Of a DNA stretch of 34,878 nucleotides, positions 24,519 to 32,483 are shown one piece after another. A model generated the notes under the pieces. That model searched no databases. It saw only the letters and a program-made list of their open reading frames with translations, and was not told the DNA's origin. This stretch comes from a bacterium (GTDB taxonomy: Bacteria > Bacillota_I > Bacilli_A > RF39 > UBA660). Every line of letters starts with the position of its first letter. The stretch's first letter is position 1. The position numbers were made by a program, and so were the translations under genes. The DNA lies in the NCBI GenBank assembly GCA_029012525.1, contig JAQXMG010000059.1:1-34878 (forward strand), written 5' to 3'.

Positions 24519-25141
24519 TATAATTCTTCCTCTTCATCATCTTTCTTTTTATTATTTTCTTTTTCCATACGTTCTTCTTTTTTTTCTTCAATTATTTTTA
24601 TAATTTCTATAAACACTAGAACAACAATTGGCACAAATAAAAGAAAATAAAATCCATAGACATTATTGACAATTTTCGATATAAAACTTAATACATAAGT
24701 CTTATATATGATCTTTCCTATTATTTGATCTTCACTAATTACAGGATCTTCTGTTGGATTTGCTATGCCCTTTGTTACAAAAGAATATTTTCCATTTTTC
24801 ATTTCCTTTTTTATTACTTGATGGGCTACTATTTTTCCAGCAAAATCATCTTCTTTGCCATTATATACAACATCGTCATAAACTTCTATATCACTTGCTT
24901 TTACTTCTTTTGCTAATACCATATCTCCAACATTATATTTTGGCTCCATACTACCTGTTACTATAGTAAATAATCTATATCCTCCTAAAGAAAGATTATT
25001 ATTAGAAAATTTTTGAATCATTATTAAAGCCATTATTAGTACAATAAATATTGCTATAACTGCTTTTATAAAACCAATTGTAAATTTAACAATATCTTTT
25101 TCCATTATATCATTATATTTTATTTTTATTTTTTCTATCAT
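24518..25141 (-). CDS. sipW: SipW-type (S26B) signal peptidase I
   Basis: This 207-residue protease has an N-terminal membrane segment (about 22-42) and catalytic Ser64 in IVTGSMEPKYNVGD. Catalytic His107 is in VAHQVIKK, and the acidic partner is in the TKGIANPTED block (123-132). A second membrane segment lies near 158-180, and a highly charged tail ends EEEEL. The catalytic set is complete, so it is probably active on the TasA-like protein encoded next and perhaps on others in the cluster. Its ATG overlaps the DUF2357-like gene by 4 bases and its stop is coupled to the TasA-like gene. It is thus firmly part of the AAA+ operon. Confidence 0.9.
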   Translation of the reverse strand: MIEKIKIKYNDIMEKDIVKFTIGFIKAVIAIFIVLIMALIMIQKFSNNNLSLGGYRLFTIVTGSMEPKYNVGDMVLAKEVKASDIEVYDDVVYNGKEDDFAGKIVAHQVIKKEMKNGKYSFVTKGIANPTEDPVISEDQIIGKIIYKTYVLSFISKIVNNVYGFYFLLFVPIVVLVFIEIIKIIEEKKEERMEKENNKKKDDEEEEL

Positions 25142-26247
25142 ATTAATTCTGCCTCACTTACTTTTTTTATGTATTCATTAAGATGTTTTTTAAATCTTCT
25201 TTGAATTTCCATATCATTTTCAATATTTTTATATTTTATTACTGCATATTGTTTACTTACAATATTTTTCAACTGTTCTTCACTTAAAGATTCATTAACA
25301 TCTAATACTTTTGATACCATATTAGCAATTAATTTTTCTGATACTTCTTCTTTGTTTATTTCTTCTTTTTTAGAATCTTTATTTAGTGATGACATTACTA
25401 AATAATTTAACATCATCGTTTCATCAATATATTTTTTCAAATCTCCATTATCATTGTAATCTTTTTTTTCTTTTACATTCGTACCATTTTCATCGATATT
25501 TTCTTGCATATAATTCCACAAATCAAGTGCATATTGGAAATTAACATTTTTTAAAATCATATTAGTCTTTTTTATAGGAGAAGTAACAAGTGCAATATGT
25601 AATTTATCAATGCTTTTGTAAACATCAGCCCTTGTTAAATCTGCTATTTTAACTTCTAGATTTGATATTCTATCTTCAATATTATTTCCCTTTAATTTGT
25701 CGTTTTTCTCTGATTTTAAATTTAATGATATGTTAACATTTTCTTTGCCAACTTTTGTTACACCATTATATGTTAAAAATTTATTATCTTTGCAAAATGA
25801 ATCTTGTATTCCTGATGATTTTTTTCTAGCAATATAAAATTGCATATTTTTTATTAAACTATAAATAAATCTATTTTCATATGTATTAAAACTTTCTTCT
25901 TTATTTATATTTAGTATTTTAGATGGTCTTACATCTCCAGTTTTTTTGTCATAATCTTGAATAAGGTTTGTATTACGCGATAAGTGTTTTATACTTTCAA
26001 CTGTTATTCTTCTTGCAAGTTCTATTTTCACAACATCTTCTTCATTTACTATAAATCTGTTGGGATTTCTTAATATATTATCAAGATATGGTATAGTTAA
26101 TTCCATTTTATCTATCCAACCAGTATCTGTTTCAACCTTATTGTAATCTAATTTTACATTTAAAGCAGAATCAATATTATTATTAAATGATTTAATTTCA
26201 TTTGTATTACTACTGTTATAAAACTCTAATACTTTTAAATCATCCAT
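25138..26247 (-). CDS. Probable DUF2357-type partner of the McrB-like ATPase
   Basis: This 369-residue protein is probably cytosolic, with no signal or membrane segment. The segment FNTYENRFIYSLIKNMQFYI (near residue 118-137) resembles the conserved TxENRFxxxLI block of DUF2357 proteins, which are often encoded next to McrB-type ATPases. The McrC-like PD-(D/E)XK nuclease motif that can follow DUF2357 is not visible, so a nuclease role is not supported. The family call rests on this motif and the ATPase just upstream (22-base gap). It ends in TGA followed by TAG. It overlaps the SipW gene by 4 bases, tying it to secretion genes rather than to a restriction locus. Confidence 0.5.
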   Translation of the reverse strand: MDDLKVLEFYNSSNTNEIKSFNNNIDSALNVKLDYNKVETDTGWIDKMELTIPYLDNILRNPNRFIVNEEDVVKIELARRITVESIKHLSRNTNLIQDYDKKTGDVRPSKILNINKEESFNTYENRFIYSLIKNMQFYIARKKSSGIQDSFCKDNKFLTYNGVTKVGKENVNISLNLKSEKNDKLKGNNIEDRISNLEVKIADLTRADVYKSIDKLHIALVTSPIKKTNMILKNVNFQYALDLWNYMQENIDENGTNVKEKKDYNDNGDLKKYIDETMMLNYLVMSSLNKDSKKEEINKEEVSEKLIANMVSKVLDVNESLSEEQLKNIVSKQYAVIKYKNIENDMEIQRRFKKHLNEYIKKVSEAELI

Positions 26248-26269
26248 ATACTACCTCCTAACTGCTAAA

Positions 26270-27793
26270 CTAAGCTAATTTCTTTAATCTTAATAAATAT
26301 TCTTTACACTCTTTAAACTCAGTCTCTCCAAATTTATCATCTAAGAATTTTATAAATCCATCTATTTCATCTCTTATATAAGAAATGTTTAATTGTTCAA
26401 ATTTTCTTAATACTTTACGTGCCATAAAATAATCTATACCATTGAGTTCAGTTCCTCCTGCTGCTTTATATACAGGTACAAATTTTTTCATATGGGCAAC
26501 GATACGATTACCAAAAGCAATACGGAAATGTTTTATTACATAGTCATCCATTTCTTCAATTTTCTTTAATGAGCTTTCTGTTATTTTATAATCATTTATT
26601 GCAGTTTGAAATAAATTATCAAGATATGAATAATTTATATTTTGTGCATCTGTATCTATTGGTTCAAATGCTTTACCTTTATCATTTATATCTATTGGCA
26701 TAGCACGGTCGTATACTTTATCGGTTACCATAAATGTTGAATCATCGTTATTGATTGTTCCAATATACCAAACATTTGGAGATATTTTTAGCTTTCCTCC
26801 GATTATTTTTTTAGGGTCATTTTTCCATTTGCTTGGTACAAGTTCAACTATCCACTCATCTTTATTTGGCATTTCAAGTATTGATAACATTTCTGCAAAG
26901 TAATACTCAACACGTGATATATTCATTTCATCTAGTATTACAGTATAGATATCATCTGTATATCCTGCCATATATATTTCTTTTAATACTTCAGTTTCAT
27001 TGAATTTTTTAGTAAATTCGTTAAAATATCCAAAAAGTTCTGTACGATCTCTCCATGATGGCTGTACTGATGCTACACATGAATCATGCTTTAAAAATTT
27101 TCCCCAAGCATACGCAAGAGATGTTTTACCAGTACCAGATATACCTTGTAAAATTATAAGTTTTGTTGATGCAATAGCAGATATAAAAAGTCTTATCATT
27201 TCAACAGAATAATATAATCTAAGACGTGAAGCAGCAAAGTTTCTAAATAAATTAACTAGTTCTTCAAGTGAGAAGGTATTTCCATAATTTTGAATTTTGT
27301 AATCTTTAAATTCTTCATCTATCTCATTTAGTTTAGCAAATCTTATACCTAAATTTTCTTCTTCTTCTACTTTTTCAAGATTTTGTTCCTCATTTGGATC
27401 TTCACCTGGTTTTAATCCAAGCTGTGATACTTTCATTGCTAATATATCTTGTTTTTCTTTTGTCATTGTTGCAACTTCTTTATTTAAAGTTGCAATTTCT
27501 TCTAACATATCCTCTTGTTCTACCAAAGTTTTTCTAAATCTTAAATATTTTTTTACTAAAAAATAAATTATAAAAACAATTGCTGATAATAATATTAAAA
27601 GTAAAATAATTGTTAAAGCAACAAATACCCATTCTGCCCCATTAAAATCATTTTTATAATCATTAATTATTTTAATATACGAACCTATATTAAAGGTATT
27701 TTTAATTCCTACTACTATACTTTTTAAAAAAATAACAAATCCGGAAAAAAATTGTTGTAAAAATTCGTATAAAAATCTTATAAATGTATCCAT
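26270..27793 (-). CDS. Membrane-anchored McrB-type AAA+ ATPase
   Basis: Starting from the ATG at 27793 (AGGAGGT site), the product has 507 residues. There is an N-terminal hydrophobic helix (about 10-30), a strong membrane segment (57-80) and a coiled coil (86-125). An AAA+ domain follows from about 195: Walker A GISGTGKT (217-224), Walker B with the McrB-like VILDEMNISR (285-294), sensor-1 GTIN (345-348) and a possible Arg finger in VYDRAMPI. No DNA-binding domain is seen. McrB-type ATPases power restriction or remodelling; here membrane anchoring and the operon suggest remodelling of envelope or surface components (inference). The ribosome site overlaps the stop of the upstream gene. Confidence 0.8.
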   Translation of the reverse strand: MDTFIRFLYEFLQQFFSGFVIFLKSIVVGIKNTFNIGSYIKIINDYKNDFNGAEWVFVALTIILLLILLSAIVFIIYFLVKKYLRFRKTLVEQEDMLEEIATLNKEVATMTKEKQDILAMKVSQLGLKPGEDPNEEQNLEKVEEEENLGIRFAKLNEIDEEFKDYKIQNYGNTFSLEELVNLFRNFAASRLRLYYSVEMIRLFISAIASTKLIILQGISGTGKTSLAYAWGKFLKHDSCVASVQPSWRDRTELFGYFNEFTKKFNETEVLKEIYMAGYTDDIYTVILDEMNISRVEYYFAEMLSILEMPNKDEWIVELVPSKWKNDPKKIIGGKLKISPNVWYIGTINNDDSTFMVTDKVYDRAMPIDINDKGKAFEPIDTDAQNINYSYLDNLFQTAINDYKITESSLKKIEEMDDYVIKHFRIAFGNRIVAHMKKFVPVYKAAGGTELNGIDYFMARKVLRKFEQLNISYIRDEIDGFIKFLDDKFGETEFKECKEYLLRLKKLA

Positions 27794-27803
27794 GTTATAC
27801 CTC

Positions 27804-28775
27804 CTAATATACAACTATATTTGTTCTATCCTTTAGTTCTTTAAAGTTATATTTTTCATCATTTATTATTATATAATAAAACATATTTAATTGTAATAAT
27901 ATTTTATCATTTGTTATAAAATCATCATCAATTATTAATGCTATTTTATATCCATTACTAATCATTTCTTTTATATTTTTTTCCATCACTTTAAATTCTT
28001 TATAAGTAATTTTAAATATAAATCTATCTTTTATTAGATCATTATCTATTATTTTAAATAGTCTTTTTATCTTTTGGTCTTTAGAAAATATAGTATAATC
28101 AAAAGATAATAAATAATATTTATTTGGCTTACAATATATAGTATCATTTAAAAGTTCAAAGCTTAACATATAATAACACGCAAATATTTTTTGCTCATTT
28201 ACTAAATCTCTTTGATACGCTTTATTTATTGCAAAATTGCTATAAATTTCTGGAAATTTAATATTATATTTAAGACTTGTATCATATAAATTTTTAATGT
28301 TTGTTTTTTTATAATCTAAATAAAAATCATTTGTTTTAAATGAAGAGAAAAATTCATCTTTTCTTTCAAAAGCACTTTTTATTTCTTGTTCTATTATTTT
28401 ATTTTGTTCTTTGTTTTCTTCAACTAACGTATTTTTAAATAATATTATTTCATTAATTAAATCATTATTATATTCTACCATTTCTATTAGATTTTTTGCA
28501 TACAAAAACATTTTATAATTAACATCTATTTCGTCTTTATAATATAAAGTTTCTTTATTCATAGTATTTTTTAAATTTTCAAAATTTTTTTGAATCATTA
28601 TACTTTTAACCCTAGAATCTGGGGCATAGAAATCATAAAAATTATAGGAAATATAATTATTTATAAATTCATCTACAATATCTTTTATATAATATTTTTC
28701 TAATATCATTTTGCAATAGTTATGAATCATTTTTTTAAAATATGACGTATATGTATCTATAATATTTTTTTTCAT
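27804..28775 (-). CDS. Hypothetical protein, operon A
   Basis: I do not recognise this 323-residue protein. It is cytosolic in character, mostly helical and Lys/Asn/Tyr-rich in the first 230 residues, then alternating strands and helices. The segment FIFKITYKEFKVMEKNIKEM, followed by GYKIALIIDDDF near residue 280, is faintly like the C-terminal part of EAL-type domains. Catalytic EAL residues are not evident, so this is not claimed. It starts 3 bases after the anchored secreted-protein gene and ends 10 bases before the AAA+ gene, so it is probably part of the same complex or pathway. Confidence 0.65.
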   Translation of the reverse strand: MKKNIIDTYTSYFKKMIHNYCKMILEKYYIKDIVDEFINNYISYNFYDFYAPDSRVKSIMIQKNFENLKNTMNKETLYYKDEIDVNYKMFLYAKNLIEMVEYNNDLINEIILFKNTLVEENKEQNKIIEQEIKSAFERKDEFFSSFKTNDFYLDYKKTNIKNLYDTSLKYNIKFPEIYSNFAINKAYQRDLVNEQKIFACYYMLSFELLNDTIYCKPNKYYLLSFDYTIFSKDQKIKRLFKIIDNDLIKDRFIFKITYKEFKVMEKNIKEMISNGYKIALIIDDDFITNDKILLQLNMFYYIIINDEKYNFKELKDRTNIVVY

Positions 28776-28778
28776 AAA

Positions 28779-29720
28779 TTACCTACTTTCAAAGTTTATT
28801 ATTGATGTTTCATTTACAATAGGATAAGTGTAATTATTTGCAGGATTTACTTTGTAAAATCTAACCATTGATGATGATATCGCATCAATTTTATAAGTAT
28901 ATCCACTGATATAACTATTTCCATCAATTATTGTATTTGTTTCGTTTTCTTTTATTAAATATGATGGATTTGTTAAATCAAGTCTTACTATATTTGGATC
29001 AAATGTTAATGTTATATAAGCAGAATAGCATTTTTCTTTTTTAGAATCTGGAAGATTTAAGTATGTAGTTATATCTAGCCTATCTCCAACTTGATAAGAA
29101 TCAAAAGCTTCTTCTACTGTATAATAATCTATTGTATTAGTTATTCTAAACTCTAAATATGGGCTTTTTTCTTCGTCTGTTATTTCATAAGATAAACCTA
29201 TTTTACCAACCTTTAAAATAAATCTTGCAGAAATTGTTTTTTCATATGGATAAGTAGATGTAGCAGATACATATATTAATACTGTATCGCCATCGTTAAA
29301 TGATGTATTTGGAGTTACTACTATATTAAATGAATCAGTATTGGTAGAACTATATATTGTTCCTTGTGTTTTTGTAATCTGACATGTAACTGTATCAGAG
29401 CACTGATAGATAATATCATAAGTTATATCTGTATCTGATGATAATAAATTATTTTTAATACTATTCATATTTATATTAATTGTATATTCTCCTGCACCAG
29501 CCCAATTTTCTAAACTATATGTTGCTGTTTGTTCCTTTAGTTTATCGCTATTAAAATAGAATTTTTTTGTTTGAAAATAAAAAGTTTGAATTCCATCATA
29601 AATATATCTACCAAATGTTGTACAACAAGTTATAACAAGTAATAAAACACCAATTAAAATTATTAATTTTTTATTTTTTAACATTTTGATATTAATCTTT
29701 TTTATACATTTACATCTCAT
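28779..29720 (-). CDS. Secreted or membrane-anchored beta-rich protein, first gene of operon A
   Basis: This 313-residue protein has a basic Cys-containing start, one hydrophobic segment (about 17-34) and then FGRYIYDGIQTFYFQTKKFY FNSDKL in two adjoining blocks, reminiscent of the region after the signal in SipW-type gut Firmicute proteins. The mature part is Thr/Ser/Tyr-rich and strand-like, with two Cys (SDTVTCQI and IYQCSD, near 106-112). No enzyme motif is visible. The ATG at 29720 is chosen because AAGGA lies 9 bases upstream; the ATG at 29729 is too close to it. It leads the operon that continues to the AAA+ ATPase and SipW. Confidence 0.7.
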   Translation of the reverse strand: MRCKCIKKINIKMLKNKKLIILIGVLLLVITCCTTFGRYIYDGIQTFYFQTKKFYFNSDKLKEQTATYSLENWAGAGEYTININMNSIKNNLLSSDTDITYDIIYQCSDTVTCQITKTQGTIYSSTNTDSFNIVVTPNTSFNDGDTVLIYVSATSTYPYEKTISARFILKVGKIGLSYEITDEEKSPYLEFRITNTIDYYTVEEAFDSYQVGDRLDITTYLNLPDSKKEKCYSAYITLTFDPNIVRLDLTNPSYLIKENETNTIIDGNSYISGYTYKIDAISSSMVRFYKVNPANNYTYPIVNETSIINFESR

Positions 29721-29748
29721 ATAATTCATTCCTTTATTGTATATAAAA

Positions 29749-29754
29749 ATTATA
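29749..29754 (-). promoter_or_regulatory. Extended -10 promoter for operon A
   Basis: TGTTATAAT on the minus strand gives an extended -10 with perfect TATAAT, about 30 bases before the start. The -35 (TAGAAT at 17 bases) is weak. Confidence 0.5.
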
Positions 29755-29791
29755 ACACATTATAAATTATTATTCTATATAAATTTAATAA

Positions 29792-29822
29792 CAAAAAAAT
29801 TCAAAGTTTCAACTTTGAATTT
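29792..29822 (-). terminator. Terminator after tsf
   Basis: An 11-bp stem AATTCAAAGTT/AACTTTGAATT with a two-base loop (29799-29821) is followed on the minus strand by seven T. It insulates the translation genes from operon A. Confidence 0.85.
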
Positions 29823-29828
29823 TACATA

Positions 29829-30713
29829 TTAATTTGTTCCATTAACTTGATTCATTACTTCTTCAGCAAAGTTATCACATCTTTTTTCCATGCCTTCGCC
29901 TACTTCGTATCTTATCATACTTACGATAGAACAATTGTTATTTTTAGCATATTGTTCTACAGAAATATTTGAATCTTTAATAAATGGTTGTTCTACTAAA
30001 CATACTTCTTTATAGTATTTTTTAATTCTACCTTCAACCATTTTTTCAGCTATATCAGCTGGTTTTCCTTCATTCATAGCTTGTTCTTTATAGATTTCTC
30101 TTTCTTTATTTAGAACTTCTTCTTCTATCTCAGAACTTCTAACATAAGATGGATTCATTGCTGCAACATGCATAGCGATATCTTTGGCAACTTCTTTATT
30201 ATCTCCATCTAATACTACTAAAGAAGTAATTCTACCACCCATATGTGAATAAATTCCAAATACTTGATTATCAGATTTTTCTACTCTTTCAAATCTTCTA
30301 AAGCTAATTTTCTCACCAATTTTAGCAGTAAATGCTATAACCATTTCTTCAATAGTTTCATTAGTATTTTCTACTACTAATTTATCAGCTTCTTCTATAG
30401 TTTTAACATCATTTTTAAGTAATGTATTAACAATATTTGTTAATAAAGTTTTAAATTCACTATTTCTTGATACGAAGTCAGTTTCACAATTTACTTCTAC
30501 AATTGCTGCTACATTATTATCTTCAACTGCTTCACTTAAACCTTCAGTAGCAATTCTTGATGCTTTTTTTTCTGCTTTTGAAATGCCTTTTTCACGAAGC
30601 CAAGTAATAGCTTCTTCCATATTACCATTAGTTGCATCTAGTGCTTTTTTACAATCCATCATTCCAGCACCAGTTTTTTCTCTTAAATCTTTTACGTCTT
30701 TTGCAGTAAACAT
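29829..30713 (-). CDS. tsf: Elongation factor Ts
   Basis: This 294-residue protein recycles EF-Tu by exchanging GDP for GTP. The N-terminal UBA-like block DLREKTGAGMMDCKKALD, the EF-Tu contact block VNCETDFVSRN (near 75-85), and AMHVAAMNPSYV are all intact. Length is normal. It starts at ATG 30713 after AGGAGG, 11 bases behind rpsB, in the standard rpsB-tsf order. pyrH and frr do not follow, unlike many Firmicutes. Confidence 0.98.
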   Translation of the reverse strand: MFTAKDVKDLREKTGAGMMDCKKALDATNGNMEEAITWLREKGISKAEKKASRIATEGLSEAVEDNNVAAIVEVNCETDFVSRNSEFKTLLTNIVNTLLKNDVKTIEEADKLVVENTNETIEEMVIAFTAKIGEKISFRRFERVEKSDNQVFGIYSHMGGRITSLVVLDGDNKEVAKDIAMHVAAMNPSYVRSSEIEEEVLNKEREIYKEQAMNEGKPADIAEKMVEGRIKKYYKEVCLVEQPFIKDSNISVEQYAKNNNCSIVSMIRYEVGEGMEKRCDNFAEEVMNQVNGTN

Positions 30714-30724
30714 AAAATTCCTCC

Positions 30725-31696
30725 TTATTTTAACGCATCAATTAATTCTTGTTTTTTCATTGTGCTATAGCCTTTAATATTGTTTTCTTTAGCCATAGCT
30801 TTCAATTCTGTTAAAGTTTTATCAGCAAGATTTACATCATTTTCTTTTTTATTAACTTTTGCTTTTACTTCTTTTATCTTTTCTTTAGTATCTTCTTCTT
30901 TGTCAATAAATTTCATTTCTTCTTTGATGTCTTTTACTTCTTTAACAGCTTTTTCCATAATGTTTTCTTTAGAATCTTTTTTAGCATCTTCATTAGATAC
31001 ATAATTAATTACTTCTTTGCCATAAACTTCTGCAACAGCATTAGCTAAAACACCAATTACTAGTTTTACGCTTCTTACTGCATCGTCATTAGCAGGAATA
31101 ACATAATCAACCATATCTGGATCGCAATTAGTATCTACAATACCAAATACTGGAATATGTAATTTTCTAGCTTCTTTTATTGCTGTTTCTTCTTGTCTTG
31201 GATCTACAATAACTAAAGCATTAGGAAGTTTTTTCATTTCTCTAATTCCGCATAAGTTACGATTTAATTTTTCATATTCTTTCTTTAACTTGATTACTTC
31301 TTTTTTTGGTAAAACTTCAAATTTTCCTTCTTTTTCCATATTTTCAATTTCATCAAGTCTTTTAATTCTACTTCTTATGGTTTTGAAGTTAGTTAAAGTT
31401 CCTCCTAACCATCTTTCAGTAACATAATACATACCAGTTCTTTCAGCACTTTCTTTCATAGCTTCATTAGCTTGTTTTTTAGTACCTACAAATAAAACTG
31501 TACCTTCATTTTGTGCTATTTCTTTTAATGCAGCATATGCTTCTTCAATTAAAGCTGCTGTTTTTTGTAAATCGATTATATAAATATCATCACGTGATGT
31601 ATAAATATATTCTCTCATTTTTGGATTCCATCTTCTTTTTTGATGTCCGAAGTGAACTCCTGCTTCTAATAAATAATTCATTGATACTACTGTCAT
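30725..31696 (-). CDS. rpsB: Ribosomal protein uS2 with added Rho_N/SAP-like tail
   Basis: This 323-residue protein has a normal S2 core in the first 230 or so residues: LLEAGVHFGHQKRRWNPKM, FVGTKKQA, ERWLGGTLTNFKTI, DPRQEETAIKEA, VDTNCDPD and VIPANDDA. A Lys/Glu-rich linker follows (about 235-287), then a segment with LTELKAMAKENNIKGYS and KKQELIDALK (about 290-323). That segment resembles the Rho N-terminal/SAP-like helix-extended-loop-helix fold, which binds nucleic acid. The usual length of S2 is about 250, so the tail is an addition. GGAGAG precedes the ATG. It is the first gene of rpsB-tsf, with a leader of about 90 bases. Confidence 0.96.
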   Translation of the reverse strand: MTVVSMNYLLEAGVHFGHQKRRWNPKMREYIYTSRDDIYIIDLQKTAALIEEAYAALKEIAQNEGTVLFVGTKKQANEAMKESAERTGMYYVTERWLGGTLTNFKTIRSRIKRLDEIENMEKEGKFEVLPKKEVIKLKKEYEKLNRNLCGIREMKKLPNALVIVDPRQEETAIKEARKLHIPVFGIVDTNCDPDMVDYVIPANDDAVRSVKLVIGVLANAVAEVYGKEVINYVSNEDAKKDSKENIMEKAVKEVKDIKEEMKFIDKEEDTKEKIKEVKAKVNKKENDVNLADKTLTELKAMAKENNIKGYSTMKKQELIDALK

Positions 31697-31739
31697 AATT
31701 TTTTCTCTCCTTTGTTTTTTATCTTCTACTAAATTCTAA

Positions 31740-31748
31740 ATAATATCA
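31740..31748 (-). promoter_or_regulatory. Possible extended -10 promoter for rpsB-tsf
   Basis: TGATATTAT on the minus strand fits an extended -10, about 45 bases upstream of the start; no good -35 is seen. It overlaps a small inverted repeat AATATC/GATATT (31742-31768), which could alternatively be part of an S2-type control leader. Confidence 0.35.
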
Positions 31749-31792
31749 CCTAATTGGCACTAGATATTAAAATTCTTTAGTATGTTTATTTT

Positions 31793-32251
31793 TTATTTTT
31801 CTTCTTTTTTTGTAGTTGTTTTTCTTGGTGTTGTTTTTTTAACTTCTTTTTCTTCATTTGCTTTTACTTCAACTTTTTTAGTTTCTTTTTTTACTGCAAC
31901 TTTTCCAGTTTTAGCAACATTAACTAATTCTTTAAAAGCTTCTTTATCATAAATAGCAAGTTCTGATAACATTTTTCTATTTACTTCAACTCCAGCTTTA
32001 TTTAATCCACTTATGAATTTAGAATAACTGATACCATTTTCTCTACATTCAGCATTAATTCTAACAATCCATAATTTTCTGAAATCTCTTTTCTTTTGTT
32101 TACGATCACGATAAGCGTATCTTTCTGATCTCATTACTTGTTCTTTTGCAGTTTTAAATAATCTATGTTTACTTCCAAAGTAACCTTCAGCTTTATCTAA
32201 ATATTTTTTACGTTTAGCACGTGTAGTTACGCTAGTTTTTACTCTTGTCAT
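31793..32251 (-). CDS. rplT: Ribosomal protein bL20 with charged tail
   Basis: This 152-residue protein has the L20 core in residues 1-118: MTRVKTSVTTRAKRKKYLDK, AEGYFGSKHRLFKTAKEQVM, AYRDRKQKKRDFRKLWI and NGISYSKFI. About 34 residues of low-complexity Lys/Glu/Thr tail follow, beyond the usual length of about 118. L20 binds 23S rRNA and usually represses its own operon by binding the infC leader; a suitable leader is present (33009-33150). It is third in infC-rpmI-rplT, 15 bases after rpmI. Confidence 0.96.
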   Translation of the reverse strand: MTRVKTSVTTRAKRKKYLDKAEGYFGSKHRLFKTAKEQVMRSERYAYRDRKQKKRDFRKLWIVRINAECRENGISYSKFISGLNKAGVEVNRKMLSELAIYDKEAFKELVNVAKTGKVAVKKETKKVEVKANEEKEVKKTTPRKTTTKKEEK

Positions 32252-32266
32252 AAATTGTCCTCCTTA

Positions 32267-32467
32267 CTAAATTACGTTTTTAAGTCTCTTTAAATCAGAT
32301 GCATTTAATTCTGATTTTGATCTTGACTTAATCTTTCTTGCTGGTGTTTTCTTTCCAGTTTTATGGTTGTTTCCAACATTTTGTTTTGTTATACTTCCAC
32401 TTTGTCTGATGTTTAGAACTTTTTTTGTTCCTTTATGAGTTTTTTTCTTTAGTTTTTTAACTTTCAT
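32267..32467 (-). CDS. rpmI: Ribosomal protein bL35
   Basis: Starting from the ATG at 32467 (GGAGG site), the product has 66 residues, normal for L35 of the large subunit. The KKKTHKGTKKVLNIRQSGSI block and the basic middle match the family. The ORF is open further upstream but would overlap infC without a ribosome site. It lies between infC and rplT in the conserved order. Confidence 0.93.
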   Translation of the reverse strand: MKVKKLKKKTHKGTKKVLNIRQSGSITKQNVGNNHKTGKKTPARKIKSRSKSELNASDLKRLKNVI

Positions 32468-32483
32468 ATTTTCCTCCTTAAGT

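Noticed and set aside
25138..28775. McrBC-type restriction or phage-defence system
   Set aside because: No nuclease motif or DNA-binding domain is seen, the ATPase is membrane-anchored, and the operon continues into SipW and its substrate.
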